A model generated the notes under the pieces. That model was not told where the DNA came from and did no database searches. It saw only the letters and a program-made list of their open reading frames with translations. This document shows positions 42,615-50,173 of a stretch of 64,000 bases of DNA, piece by piece. Both the position numbers and the translations under genes were made by a program. The stretch spans positions 1,258,168 through 1,322,167 of the forward strand of contig NZ_JAJQXW010000001.1 in assembly GCF_021246445.1 (NCBI RefSeq), given 5' to 3'. This DNA is from Rhabdothermincola salaria. Its GTDB lineage: Bacteria; Actinomycetota; Acidimicrobiia; Acidimicrobiales; Acidimicrobilacustridaceae. The first letter of the stretch is position 1. Each line of letters opens with the position of its first letter.

Positions 42615-43585
42615 GACGCCCACTGCTCGCCGGGGAGCACCTTCAGGGTGTGCATGTCGAACTCGTGGCTGTTGGTGAAGTACTGCAGGCCCACCGCGGT
42701 GCCGACCTGGGCGATGGCCGCCTCCACCCGGATCAGCTCCGCCGAGAGGTCTCCCGCCATCAGCTCGCCGACCTCGGCGTACTCGAGGTCGGCTCGGAGC
42801 CGGCCGAGCAGGCGCAGCGGGCGAGAGAGCTCGCCGTGGGGCGGCGACAGCAGCGTGAGGCTCTCCTCCGCGGTGCGCACCGCGTGCAGCACCGACCGGG
42901 GGAAGGTCCGCGACAACAACAGGAAGGCCACCACGTCGGCGGGGGCCATGGAGGCCCGATGGGTGCGGCGGTACGCCTCGAGGGCCGAGGCCGAGCGCAG
43001 CGTGCCCACCCACTCGTGGAAGCCCGCCGAGGCCAGCTGACCCTGCCGGACGCGCAGCAACCGGCAGGCCCACGCCGCCCGCTCGAGGTGCCAGCCGAGC
43101 TCGAGGAAGCGCCACCCCTCGTCGCGGGTCATGGTCTCGTGAGCCATGCCGGCGACCGCCTGGCACTCGCGTCGCACGAAGCCGTAGAGCTCGTGGGGCT
43201 GGAACTCGAGGTCGAGCTTGAGGTTGCGCCCCCGCAGCTGCAGACAGAACGAGTTGATGGCGCCCCACAGCTCGGTGGAGAGCCAGCCCCGCACCGTCCG
43301 GGCGTTCTCACGGGCCTGTTCGACGCTGGCCAGGATCGAGCCCCGGTTGTCGCGATCGACCACCAGGAACTCCGAGACCATGGCCGCCGTGAGGGGGCGC
43401 TCGGTCTCGTCGAACGTGCCCCGCAGGCCCACGGCCGCGAGCACACCGCCCCACGCCGCCCGCTCCTCGGCGGCGGTCGTCTCGAGCAGCCCGTGGTAGG
43501 TGACGTCGAGCAGCCGGGCGGTGTCCTCCGCCCGCTCGAGGTAGCGGCCGATCCAGAACAGGCTCTCGGCGTCGCGTGCCAGCAT
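42611..43585 (-). CDS. Alpha-E domain protein (DUF403)
   Basis: The 324-residue protein is predicted all-helical. It starts LARDAESLFWIGRYLERAEDTARLLD, the family signature, and has WRFLELGWHLERAAWACRLL near 165, a second copy-like motif. Its biochemical role is unknown; it always travels with circularly permuted ATP-grasp and transglutaminase-like genes. Its ATG (43585) overlaps the upstream TGA by one base as TGATG and its own stop overlaps the next ATG, so the three are made in step. Confidence 0.9.
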   Translation of the reverse strand: MLARDAESLFWIGRYLERAEDTARLLDVTYHGLLETTAAEERAAWGGVLAAVGLRGTFDETERPLTAAMVSEFLVVDRDNRGSILASVEQARENARTVRGWLSTELWGAINSFCLQLRGRNLKLDLEFQPHELYGFVRRECQAVAGMAHETMTRDEGWRFLELGWHLERAAWACRLLRVRQGQLASAGFHEWVGTLRSASALEAYRRTHRASMAPADVVAFLLLSRTFPRSVLHAVRTAEESLTLLSPPHGELSRPLRLLGRLRADLEYAEVGELMAGDLSAELIRVEAAIAQVGTAVGLQYFTNSHEFDMHTLKVLPGEQWAS

Positions 43586-45135
43586 CAGCGCACCGCTTCG
43601 ATCGTTGCGTCGCTCCGGGCCCCCGAGAGGCCCGAGCCCTCGGCCGCCTCGGCCAGCTCGGCTTCCTCGGCGGCCACCTCGGCGGCGGTGCGCGCCAGCA
43701 CCCAGGTGTCCTTGGAGCCACCTCCCTGCGAGGAGTTCACCACCAGCGAGCCGGCCTTCATCGCCACCCGGGTGAGGCCGCCCGGGATGACCTCGACGGT
43801 GTCGCTGGTGACCACGAAGGGCCGCAGGTCGACGTGGCGGCCCTCGAGGTGGTCGCCGACGAGCGTGGGGTGCCGGGACAGCGAGACCACCTCCTGGGCG
43901 ATCCACCCCCGGGGGTCGGCCAGGATCGCGTCTCGACAGGCCGCCAACTCGGCATCGGTGGCGGCCGGGCCGATGGTGATGCCGTAGCCGCCGGCCTCGG
44001 CGACCGGCTTGATCACCAGCTGGTCGAGGCGTTCGAGAACGGCCGCGCGTTGCTCGGGGTCCCAGAGCAGGTAGGTCTCGACGTTGGGCAGGATGGGCTC
44101 CTCCCCCAGGTAGAAGCGGATCATCTCCGGCACGTAGGGGTACACCGCCTTGTCGTCGGCGACGCCGTTGCCGATGGCGTTGGTCACGGTGACGTTGCCG
44201 GCCCGCACGGCCGCCAGCAGGCCCGGGACGCCGAGGGTCGAGTCGTGGCGGAAGACGACGGGGTCGAGGAAGCTGTCGTCGATGCGGCGGTAGATGACGT
44301 CGACGCGCTGCAGGCCCTGGGTCGTGCGCATGTAGACGACGTGGTCGTCGACGACGAGGTCGCGGCCCTCGATGAGCTCCACCCCCATGTGGGCGGCGAG
44401 GAACACGTGCTCGAAGTAGGCCGAGTTGTAGACGCCGGGGGTGAGCACCACGATCGTCGGGTTCTCGCCGGCGGCCGGCGGCGCCACCCGGGTGAGCGCG
44501 CCGAGCAACGACCGCCCGTAGTGGTCCACCGGGCGGACGGGCGTGTTGGCGAACACGTGAGGCAACAGGCGGGTCATGGCCACCCGGTTCTCGACCACGT
44601 AGGAGATGCCGCTGGGGCTGCGCAGGTTGTCCTCGAGCACCCGGTACGTGCCCTCTGCGTCCCGCACGAGGTCGCTGCCCGCCACCAGCACCCGGGCGCC
44701 CAGCGGCACCGGCACCCCGAACGCCTCACGGGCGAAGCCGTCGGAGCTCGACAGCAGCCACCAGGGGATGATCCCGTCTCGCACGATGGCCCGGTCGCCC
44801 ACGTAGAGGTCGTCGAGGAAGCGGTTGAGGGCGGTCACCCGCTGGGCCAGGCCGTCCTCGACCACCGCCCACTCGTCGGCCGGGACCACGCGGGGCAGCA
44901 GGTCCATGGGGAAGGTCCGCTCGATACCCTCGCCCTCCCCGTACACGGTGAACGTGATGCCCTGGCTGCGGAAGGCGGCGTCGCGCCGCAGCTCGCGCCG
45001 GGCCAGGTCGTCGGCGTCGAACCGCGACAACCGCTCGACCAGAGCGCCGTAGTGGTCGCGCACCTCACCGTCCGGGGTGAAGACCTCGTCGAAGAACCCC
45101 TCGGTTCGGTACTCGCGGAACAGATCGCCTACCAC
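43585..45135 (-). CDS. Circularly permuted ATP-grasp protein (DUF404/DUF407)
   Basis: The 516-residue enzyme should use ATP to form an amide or peptide bond on an unknown substrate. Visible are ITFTVYGEGEGIERTFPMDLLPRVV near 60, VLEDNLRSPSGISYVVENR near 165, VYRRIDDSFLDP near 280, and VIKPVAEAGGYG near 375 (the glycine-rich ATP loop), with VAMKAGSLVVNSSQGGGSKDTW near 460. The permuted order is typical of this family. GTG 45135 follows TACGGT by six bases, indicating a leaderless transcript for the three-gene operon. Confidence 0.92.
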   Translation of the reverse strand: MVGDLFREYRTEGFFDEVFTPDGEVRDHYGALVERLSRFDADDLARRELRRDAAFRSQGITFTVYGEGEGIERTFPMDLLPRVVPADEWAVVEDGLAQRVTALNRFLDDLYVGDRAIVRDGIIPWWLLSSSDGFAREAFGVPVPLGARVLVAGSDLVRDAEGTYRVLEDNLRSPSGISYVVENRVAMTRLLPHVFANTPVRPVDHYGRSLLGALTRVAPPAAGENPTIVVLTPGVYNSAYFEHVFLAAHMGVELIEGRDLVVDDHVVYMRTTQGLQRVDVIYRRIDDSFLDPVVFRHDSTLGVPGLLAAVRAGNVTVTNAIGNGVADDKAVYPYVPEMIRFYLGEEPILPNVETYLLWDPEQRAAVLERLDQLVIKPVAEAGGYGITIGPAATDAELAACRDAILADPRGWIAQEVVSLSRHPTLVGDHLEGRHVDLRPFVVTSDTVEVIPGGLTRVAMKAGSLVVNSSQGGGSKDTWVLARTAAEVAAEEAELAEAAEGSGLSGARSDATIEAVR

Positions 45136-45141
45136 GACGTC

Positions 45142-45147
45142 ACCGTA
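45142..45147 (-). promoter_or_regulatory. -10 box for leaderless ATP-grasp operon
   Basis: TACGGT on the minus strand, six bases before the GTG at 45135. Confidence 0.55.
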
Positions 45148-45234
45148 GCCACCGTCGCCTGTCCCGGCGGACCCTCGACGCGCACGTTCACGAGTCGTTC
45201 ACACGCAGACGGCGCGCCGATCGCCATGCCGGGC

Positions 45235-45780
45235 TCAGCTCAGCGCGTCGAGCAGCTCCTGCTTGGTCATCCCCGAGCGTCCCTCGATGTCTCGCGCCCG
45301 GGCTCGCTCGTAGAGCTCGTCTCGGGTGAGTCCGGAGAGATCGTCCGCGTCCTCACGGTCCGGTGAGGCGACGATCACGGCGTAGCTGCCGATGCCGAGC
45401 AGGCGGTTGCCCTGCACGTCGTCGTCGGGGAGCAGGAGGCGTCGGATCTCGCCGGTCTCGGCGTCGAAACTCACGTCGGCGACCTTCCCCAGCGCCACAC
45501 CGTCCTCGGTGAGGACGCGCCGTCCGAGCGGGTCGCTGCGACCCTGCACGGCGGCCTCCTCGGCATCGGTGGACGGCTCCCGGACGAGGTCTCGCGAACT
45601 GATGGTGACGGCGTCGCGGCCCACCCCTCCGGAGTCGTCCCAGCCGATGACACCGGCGCCGGTGACCACACCGACGCACCGGGAGGAGTCGACGTCGACG
45701 ACGATGCCGTCGACCGATCCGACCTTCGACGCATCCGACGTGTCGATCACGTCGATGCCCAACGTTCGTCGCCAGCGCAT
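45235..45780 (-). CDS. PRC-barrel protein with SAP-like C-terminus
   Basis: The 181-residue protein has two PRC-barrel-like units, near residues 8-55 (LGIDVIDTSDASKVGSVDG) and 85-135 (RRVLTEDGVALGKVADVSF). The last ~35 residues (LTRDELYERARARDIEGRSGMTKQELLDAL) look like a SAP or Rho N-terminal helix-extended-helix motif, which often binds nucleic acid. PRC barrels occur in RimM and in many uncharacterised actinobacterial proteins. It is the last of three genes with one-base and four-base overlaps. Confidence 0.82.
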   Translation of the reverse strand: MRWRRTLGIDVIDTSDASKVGSVDGIVVDVDSSRCVGVVTGAGVIGWDDSGGVGRDAVTISSRDLVREPSTDAEEAAVQGRSDPLGRRVLTEDGVALGKVADVSFDAETGEIRRLLLPDDDVQGNRLLGIGSYAVIVASPDREDADDLSGLTRDELYERARARDIEGRSGMTKQELLDALS

Positions 45781-46343
45781 CAGGCGTCCTCCCCCAACTG
45801 GTTGCGGAACTCCTCGACGGCCGACCCGAACCCGGCCAGGTCGTCACGGATGTACGAGGTGGCCCCGTCCGGGACGATCACACGCGCCCCCGACACGGCC
45901 AGGGTGTCGGGCAACGGCAGGAACACGTGCCGGTCGCCGCCGCCGGAGAACTCCTCGGCGGGCTCGATCTCGAAGCCGACCACGTCGGCTTGGGCCCGGC
46001 CCACCTGCACGATGGCCTCGACCACCTCCCCGATCACCGACCCGGACTCGGTGAGCACCTCTGCGCCGAGGACGTCGCCCCGTCCTCCGTCGAGGTCGGC
46101 CCCCGGGCCGAACACGTCCTCGTCGGCGACCACGACAGCATCGGGTCCGAGGCCGTGCACGCCCTTCCACAACAAGACGTCACCCACCGGGCCACCCAGG
46201 AACCCGTGCTTGCGCAGGGTGAAGCCGAGGATCTCTCCCGAGTCGGGACCGAAGACGACGTCCTTCACCTCGAGGGGGGACTCGCCCGACAAGGTCACCA
46301 CCGGGGTACCGGTCAGCGTGCCCGCCCGCAACAAGCGACTCAC
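45780..46343 (-). CDS. PRC-barrel protein
   Basis: The 187-residue protein holds two PRC-barrel-like repeats: LTGTPVVTLSGESPLEVKDVVF near 9-30 with GEILGFTLRKHGFLGG after it, and GAEVLTESGSVIGEVVEAIV near 93. It has no signal peptide. Its start overlaps the upstream mini membrane protein stop (ATGA) and its stop overlaps the next start by one base. A structural or membrane-adapter role with the two neighbours is plausible but unproven. Confidence 0.8.
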   Translation of the reverse strand: MSRLLRAGTLTGTPVVTLSGESPLEVKDVVFGPDSGEILGFTLRKHGFLGGPVGDVLLWKGVHGLGPDAVVVADEDVFGPGADLDGGRGDVLGAEVLTESGSVIGEVVEAIVQVGRAQADVVGFEIEPAEEFSGGGDRHVFLPLPDTLAVSGARVIVPDGATSYIRDDLAGFGSAVEEFRNQLGEDA

Positions 46344-46471
46344 GAGCCGCCTCCCTCGTCCCCTGACACGACGACGCCACCCTTGCGGCGTCGCTGCTGC
46401 ACCAGCACCAGGGCGACGACGATCGCCACGAGCACCACCACAGCGATGGCGATGATCACCAACGGATCCAC
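46340..46471 (-). CDS. 43-residue single-pass membrane protein
   Basis: GTG 46471 with AAAGGA seven bases upstream opens DPLVIIAIAVVVLVAIVV, one strong membrane helix, followed by QQRRRKGG and an acidic end. The topology is probably N-out, C-in by the positive-inside rule. Longer starts (46537) add charged residues without a ribosome site. Its ATGA overlap with the PRC-barrel gene suggests the pair work together, perhaps with this peptide as the membrane anchor. Confidence 0.75.
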   Translation of the reverse strand: MDPLVIIAIAVVVLVAIVVALVLVQQRRRKGGVVVSGDEGGGS

Positions 46472-46598
46472 GAGTGCGTCCTTTCGATCGGTGACGGGCC
46501 AGCGGCGCACCTGATGCGCCGCGCGACCCCGCTTCACTCGTATCCGCCGACCACCCGATCCAGACCTCGGCCCCGTCGTGCCCCGGACCGACGGCCCG

Positions 46599-46688
46599 CT
46601 ACCGGGCGATGAAGAGCTGGAGCGCGAACGCGCCCAGGATGGCCAGGCCGCAGGCGAGGGACAGCAGGATCAGCTTCCGGGTGCTCAT
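46599..46688 (-). CDS. 29-residue membrane microprotein
   Basis: ATG 46688 opens a 29-codon frame starting MSTRKLILLSLACGLAILG and ending LFIAR before TAG. It has a basic N-terminus, one 20-residue hydrophobic helix and a short polar end, as in known bacterial microproteins. It lies in the gap between the PRC-barrel set and a divergent epimerase gene, where nothing else is coded. The composition is far from random six-frame noise for this G+C, but there is no strong ribosome site, so translation is inferred. Confidence 0.5.
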   Translation of the reverse strand: MSTRKLILLSLACGLAILGAFALQLFIAR

Positions 46689-46754
46689 CGACCGTGGAGC
46701 CTACCGGGCGGCCCCGTCGGGCATACCAGCGCGCCGACGGCGGTTGTGCCTGGC

Positions 46755-47675
46755 ATGAGGATCGCCATCACCGGCTCGACCGGTCTCATCGGGACCGCCC
46801 TCGGCCGTTCCCTCGCCGCCGACGGCCACGAGGTCGTGCCCGTGGTCCGACGCCCCCTCACCGCGGGAGAGGTCGGCATCAGCTGGGATCCGTCGGGAGG
46901 CACGATCGACACGGCCGCACTCGAGGGCCTCGACGCCGTGGTGCACCTCGCGGGAGCCGGTATCGGCGACAAGCGCTGGACCGACGAGTACAAGCGCACG
47001 ATCCTCGAGAGCCGCACCAAGGGCACGGACGTGCTGGCCCGCGCCCTGGCGGGGCTCTCCGACCCCCCGTCCGTGCTGGTGAGCGCGTCGGCCATCGGGT
47101 ACTACGGCGACACCGGCGACTCGGCCGTCACCGAGCAGGCGCCGGCCGGCGACGACTTCCTCGCCGACGTGTGCGTGCAGTGGGAGGGCGCCGCCGCCCC
47201 CGCCACCGAGGCCGGCATCAGGGTGGTCCACCCCCGCACCGGCATCGTCCTCAGCCCCGAGGGCGGAGCCCTGGCCAAGCTGCTCCCGCTGTTCAAGGTG
47301 GGGCTCGGCGGACGCATGGGCTCCGGACAGCAGTGGTGGAGCTGGATCACGCTCCCCGACGAGGTGGCTGCGATCCGCCACCTGATCGACCACGACGTCT
47401 CCGGTCCGGTCAACCTCACCGCCCCCGACCCGGCCACCAACTCTCAGCTGACCAAGGTGTTGGGCTCGGTGCTGCACCGCCCCACCCTCGTGCCCGTGCC
47501 CTCGTTCGGGCCGAAGCTCCTGCTCGGCGGCGAGCTCGCCGACGCCTTGTTGTTCAACAGCCAGCGGGTCCTCCCGGGGGTGCTCGACGCCCAGGGGTTC
47601 TCCTTCGCCCACCCCGACCTCGAAGGGGCGCTGCGGGCCCTGCTCGACCGGCCCGCCGACGACGCCGCGGCCTGA
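46755..47675 (+). CDS. TIGR01777 family NAD(P)-binding epimerase-like protein
   Basis: The 306-residue protein is an extended SDR: RIAITGSTGLIGTALGRSL at the N-terminus, VVHLAGAGIGDKRWTDEYKR near 64 and VSASAIGYYGDTGD near 112, then the C-terminal DUF1731 part (LGGELADALLFNSQRVLPGVL). The family is related to SulA cell-division-like oxidoreductases, but its substrate is unknown. ATG 46755 is the family start; codons before it lack similarity. It is divergent from the 29-residue microprotein and 43 bases upstream of rsgA. Confidence 0.92.
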   Translation: MRIAITGSTGLIGTALGRSLAADGHEVVPVVRRPLTAGEVGISWDPSGGTIDTAALEGLDAVVHLAGAGIGDKRWTDEYKRTILESRTKGTDVLARALAGLSDPPSVLVSASAIGYYGDTGDSAVTEQAPAGDDFLADVCVQWEGAAAPATEAGIRVVHPRTGIVLSPEGGALAKLLPLFKVGLGGRMGSGQQWWSWITLPDEVAAIRHLIDHDVSGPVNLTAPDPATNSQLTKVLGSVLHRPTLVPVPSFGPKLLLGGELADALLFNSQRVLPGVLDAQGFSFAHPDLEGALRALLDRPADDAAA

Positions 47676-47718
47676 CGCACCCCGTGCGGCGCGAGGTGTC
47701 CGGTACCGTGACGATCTC

Positions 47719-48774
47719 GTGAGCGATCGTGCCGGGCCCGGCCCGGAGCCGCCACCGCGCCTCGCGGCGCTCGGGTGGGACCAGGACTGGGCCGACGCGC
47801 TGGTGGACTTCGGTCCCGGCGCCCAGCCCGCCCGTGTGCTCCAGCACCACGGAGCCGGACTCGTGCTGGCCCTGGCCGACGAGACCCGCACGTTCATGTT
47901 CACCCGCCGCCTCGATCCCGAGCCGGCGGTGGGCGACTGGATCGCGGTCGTCGACGGAGAGATCAGCGCCGTGCTCCCCCGTCGTTCGCTCCTGCGGCGC
48001 CGAGCCCCGGGAGGCGGTGAGCAGCAGCTGGCCGCCAACGTCGACCGCCTGCTGCTGGTGTGCGGGCTCGACCGGCCGGTGAAGGACGGCCGCATCCAGC
48101 GCGGCACGGCCATCGCCCACGACGCCGGCGCCGAGCCCGTGGTCGTGCTCACCAAGGCGGCCGACCCCAGCGCCGCCGACCCCGACGAGGCCCGGGCCGA
48201 GGCGCGCGCCGGGAACCCGGGGATCGAGGTCGTGGTGACCTCGGTGATGGAGGGTGAAGGGCTCGGCGCCCTCGAAGAGCTCGTCGCCGGACGCACCGTC
48301 GCCCTGCTGGGCGAATCGGGGGCGGGCAAGTCGTCGATCGTCAACGCCCTGTTGGGCACCGAGGTGGCCCTCGTCGGCGACGTGCGCGGCGGCGACAGCA
48401 AGGGACGGCACACCACCACGACCCGCGAGCTGCACCTGCTCGCCAACGGCGGCATCCTCATCGACTCGCCCGGCATCCGCGAGGTGGGCCTGGTGGGCGA
48501 CACCGAGGCCGTGGAGGAGACCTTCGCCGAGGTGGCCGAGGTGGCCGAGCTGTGCCGCTTCAGCGACTGCGCCCACGAGACCGAGCCCGGCTGCGCGCTA
48601 CGGGCCGCCCTCGAAGCCGGCGAGCTCGATCCGGTTCGGGTGCAGCGCTGGCAGGACCTCATGGAGGAGACAGCTGCCGCCGAGGTGCGGGCCTCTCCCG
48701 TCGAGCGACGTCGCCACGACAAGCGCTTCGCCCGCATGGTCAAGGACGTCAAGCGCCAGAAGGGTCGCGACTGA
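47719..48774 (+). CDS. rsgA: Ribosome small-subunit GTPase A
   Basis: RsgA is a circularly permuted GTPase that checks late 30S assembly. In the 351-residue protein an OB-fold (about 30-100) comes first, then VVLTKAAD (G4) near 142, GESGAGKSSIVNAL (G1) near 197, DSPGIRE (G3) near 250, and a zinc finger CRFSDCAHETEPGC near 281-294 with three Cys and one His. This order G4-G1-G3 is the family hallmark. GTG 47719 has a TACCGT box nine bases upstream, so its leader would be very short. Confidence 0.95.
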   Translation: MSDRAGPGPEPPPRLAALGWDQDWADALVDFGPGAQPARVLQHHGAGLVLALADETRTFMFTRRLDPEPAVGDWIAVVDGEISAVLPRRSLLRRRAPGGGEQQLAANVDRLLLVCGLDRPVKDGRIQRGTAIAHDAGAEPVVVLTKAADPSAADPDEARAEARAGNPGIEVVVTSVMEGEGLGALEELVAGRTVALLGESGAGKSSIVNALLGTEVALVGDVRGGDSKGRHTTTTRELHLLANGGILIDSPGIREVGLVGDTEAVEETFAEVAEVAELCRFSDCAHETEPGCALRAALEAGELDPVRVQRWQDLMEETAAAEVRASPVERRRHDKRFARMVKDVKRQKGRD

Positions 48775-48797
48775 TCCCGGCCGCCCGACCGGGCGCG

Positions 48798-49082
48798 CTA
48801 TGCCTCGACCGTGACGCCTCGCCAGAAGGCCACGTAGCCGGCGATCTCGGCCGCCGCGTCCTTGGGCTCCGGGTAGGACCAGGCGGCGTCGCCGTTCACC
48901 TGGCCGTCGACGACGACGTTGCGGTAGCTCGCCGTGCCCTTCCACGGGCACACCGAGTGGTGGTCGCTGTCGGTGAAGAGCTCGTCGTTCACGCTCGCCG
49001 GAGGGAAGTAGTGGTTGCCCTCCACGACGATCGTGTCGTCGCTCTCGGCCAGCACCGCACCGTTCCAGATCGCCTTGGCCAT
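48798..49082 (-). CDS. DUF427 domain protein
   Basis: The 94-residue protein matches DUF427: KAIWNGAVLAESDDTIVVEGNHYFPP at the start, then SVCPWKGTASYRNV near 43 and a terminal AFWRGVTVE. The fold is a small beta barrel with no known activity. ATG 49082 has GAGGAGG five bases upstream. Its leader contains a 9 bp inverted repeat (49114-49152) and, further out, a paired-hairpin repeat element. Confidence 0.88.
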   Translation of the reverse strand: MAKAIWNGAVLAESDDTIVVEGNHYFPPASVNDELFTDSDHHSVCPWKGTASYRNVVVDGQVNGDAAWSYPEPKDAAAEIAGYVAFWRGVTVEA

Positions 49083-49113
49083 CTCGTCCTCCTCGACACT
49101 CCCGGGACGCGAA

Positions 49114-49152
49114 CCGGCCCGGTCCCAGGAGAGAACCCCTGAGCCGGGCCGG
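49114..49152 (-). other. Inverted repeat in the DUF427 gene leader
   Basis: CCGGCCCGG and CCGGGCCGG are perfect complements 21 bases apart, between a possible TAGGTA box near 49161-49166 and the start at 49082. It could be a leader hairpin; function unknown. Confidence 0.35.
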
Positions 49153-49173
49153 ATCTTCCCTACCTATGGCGCC

Positions 49174-49303
49174 GCGGAGCGACGCGGTGTGAGCGGGGTC
49201 GCTGGCGCTCCCGACCGCTCACCACCCCGAACCACACCACCCACCCCACCCCACGGCGGAGCGACGCGGTGTGAGCGGGGTCGCTGGCGCTCCCGACCGC
49301 TCA
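49174..49303. repeat. Paired-hairpin intergenic repeat, first locus
   Basis: Two identical 48-base units (49174-49221 and 49256-49303) start GCGGAGCGACGCGG and end CGACCGCTCA. Each folds as TGAGC/GCTCA, a GG bulge, GGTCG/CGACC and a ten-base loop. The units lie 82 bases apart, separated by a C/A-rich spacer. A second pair with the same loop but different stem is at 59705-59838. It sits in the 226 base gap 49083-49308 between two minus-strand genes; no other gene is visible there. Confidence 0.8.
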
Positions 49304-49308
49304 GCGGC

Positions 49309-50085
49309 TCACTTCGGGGCGAGGCGGGCGCCGCCGTCGACCCGGATGGTCTGGGCGTTCATGTAGGAGTTGGTGACCAGCTCGACCACCATGCTGGCCA
49401 GCTCGTCGGCCGACCCGAGGCGCTTGGGGAACAGCACGTCCTTGGCCAGGTTGGCCTTGAACGCCTCGGAGCCCTCACCCTCGCCGTAGATCGGGGTGTC
49501 GATGAGGCCCGGTGCGATGGTGTTGACCCGGACGCCGACGACCGCGAGGTCGCGGGCGATCGGCAGGGTCATGCCCACCACGCCGCCCTTGGATGCGGAG
49601 TACGCGGCCTGGCCGATCTGGCCGTCGAAGGCGGCGACCGACGCCATGTTCACGATGGCGCCACGCTCGCCGGACTCGAGGGGCTCGGTCTGGCCCATGG
49701 CGGTGGCGGCCAACCGGATGACGTTGAAGGTGCCGGTCAGGTTGATGTCGATGACCTTGCGCCAGTAGTCGAGGTTGAACGCCGAGTCGTAGCTGCCGTC
49801 CTTGCCGATGGTGCGGCTGGCGGCGCCGATGCCGGCGGAGTTCACGACGGCGCGCAGCGGCCCCATCTCCTTGGCGGTCTCGACGGCGGCGATGACCTCG
49901 TCGACGTTGGTCACGTCGACGTGGCAGAAGGCGCCACCGAGCTCGGAGGCGACGGCGTTGCCCCGCTCGTCGTTGAGATCGGCGATGACGACCTTGGCGC
50001 CGCGGGCGGCCAGCTGACGGGCCGACGCTTCGCCGATGCCACTGGCCCCACCGGTGACGATGGCAGAGGTTCCATTGATGTCCAT
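49309..50085 (-). CDS. Short-chain dehydrogenase, 3-hydroxyacyl-CoA dehydrogenase type II-like
   Basis: The 258-residue SDR has [19 protein letters not shown] (NAD loop), [12 protein letters not shown] near 60, [12 protein letters not shown] near 85, and [20 protein letters not shown] near 163 with the Tyr-x3-Lys pair. The arrangement and the [14 protein letters not shown] stretch match type II 3-hydroxyacyl-CoA dehydrogenases of beta-oxidation, so acyl-CoA substrates are likely. ATG 50085 follows TAGGAT by eight bases, suggesting a leaderless transcript. It ends beside the paired-hairpin repeat. Confidence 0.9.
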   Translation of the reverse strand: MDINGTSAIVTGGASGIGEASARQLAARGAKVVIADLNDERGNAVASELGGAFCHVDVTNVDEVIAAVETAKEMGPLRAVVNSAGIGAASRTIGKDGSYDSAFNLDYWRKVIDINLTGTFNVIRLAATAMGQTEPLESGERGAIVNMASVAAFDGQIGQAAYSASKGGVVGMTLPIARDLAVVGVRVNTIAPGLIDTPIYGEGEGSEAFKANLAKDVLFPKRLGSADELASMVVELVTNSYMNAQTIRVDGGARLAPK

Positions 50086-50093
50086 GGGAACCG

Positions 50094-50099
50094 ATCCTA
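50094..50099 (-). promoter_or_regulatory. -10 box for leaderless dehydrogenase gene
   Basis: TAGGAT on the minus strand, eight bases before the ATG at 50085. Confidence 0.5.
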
Positions 50100-50173
50100 C
50101 GGATCCGACGATCCGGGGACCGCATCCACCGTGTCCGGCGGGGCGGAGTCCCCGACGGCGAGGGACCGGTCGT

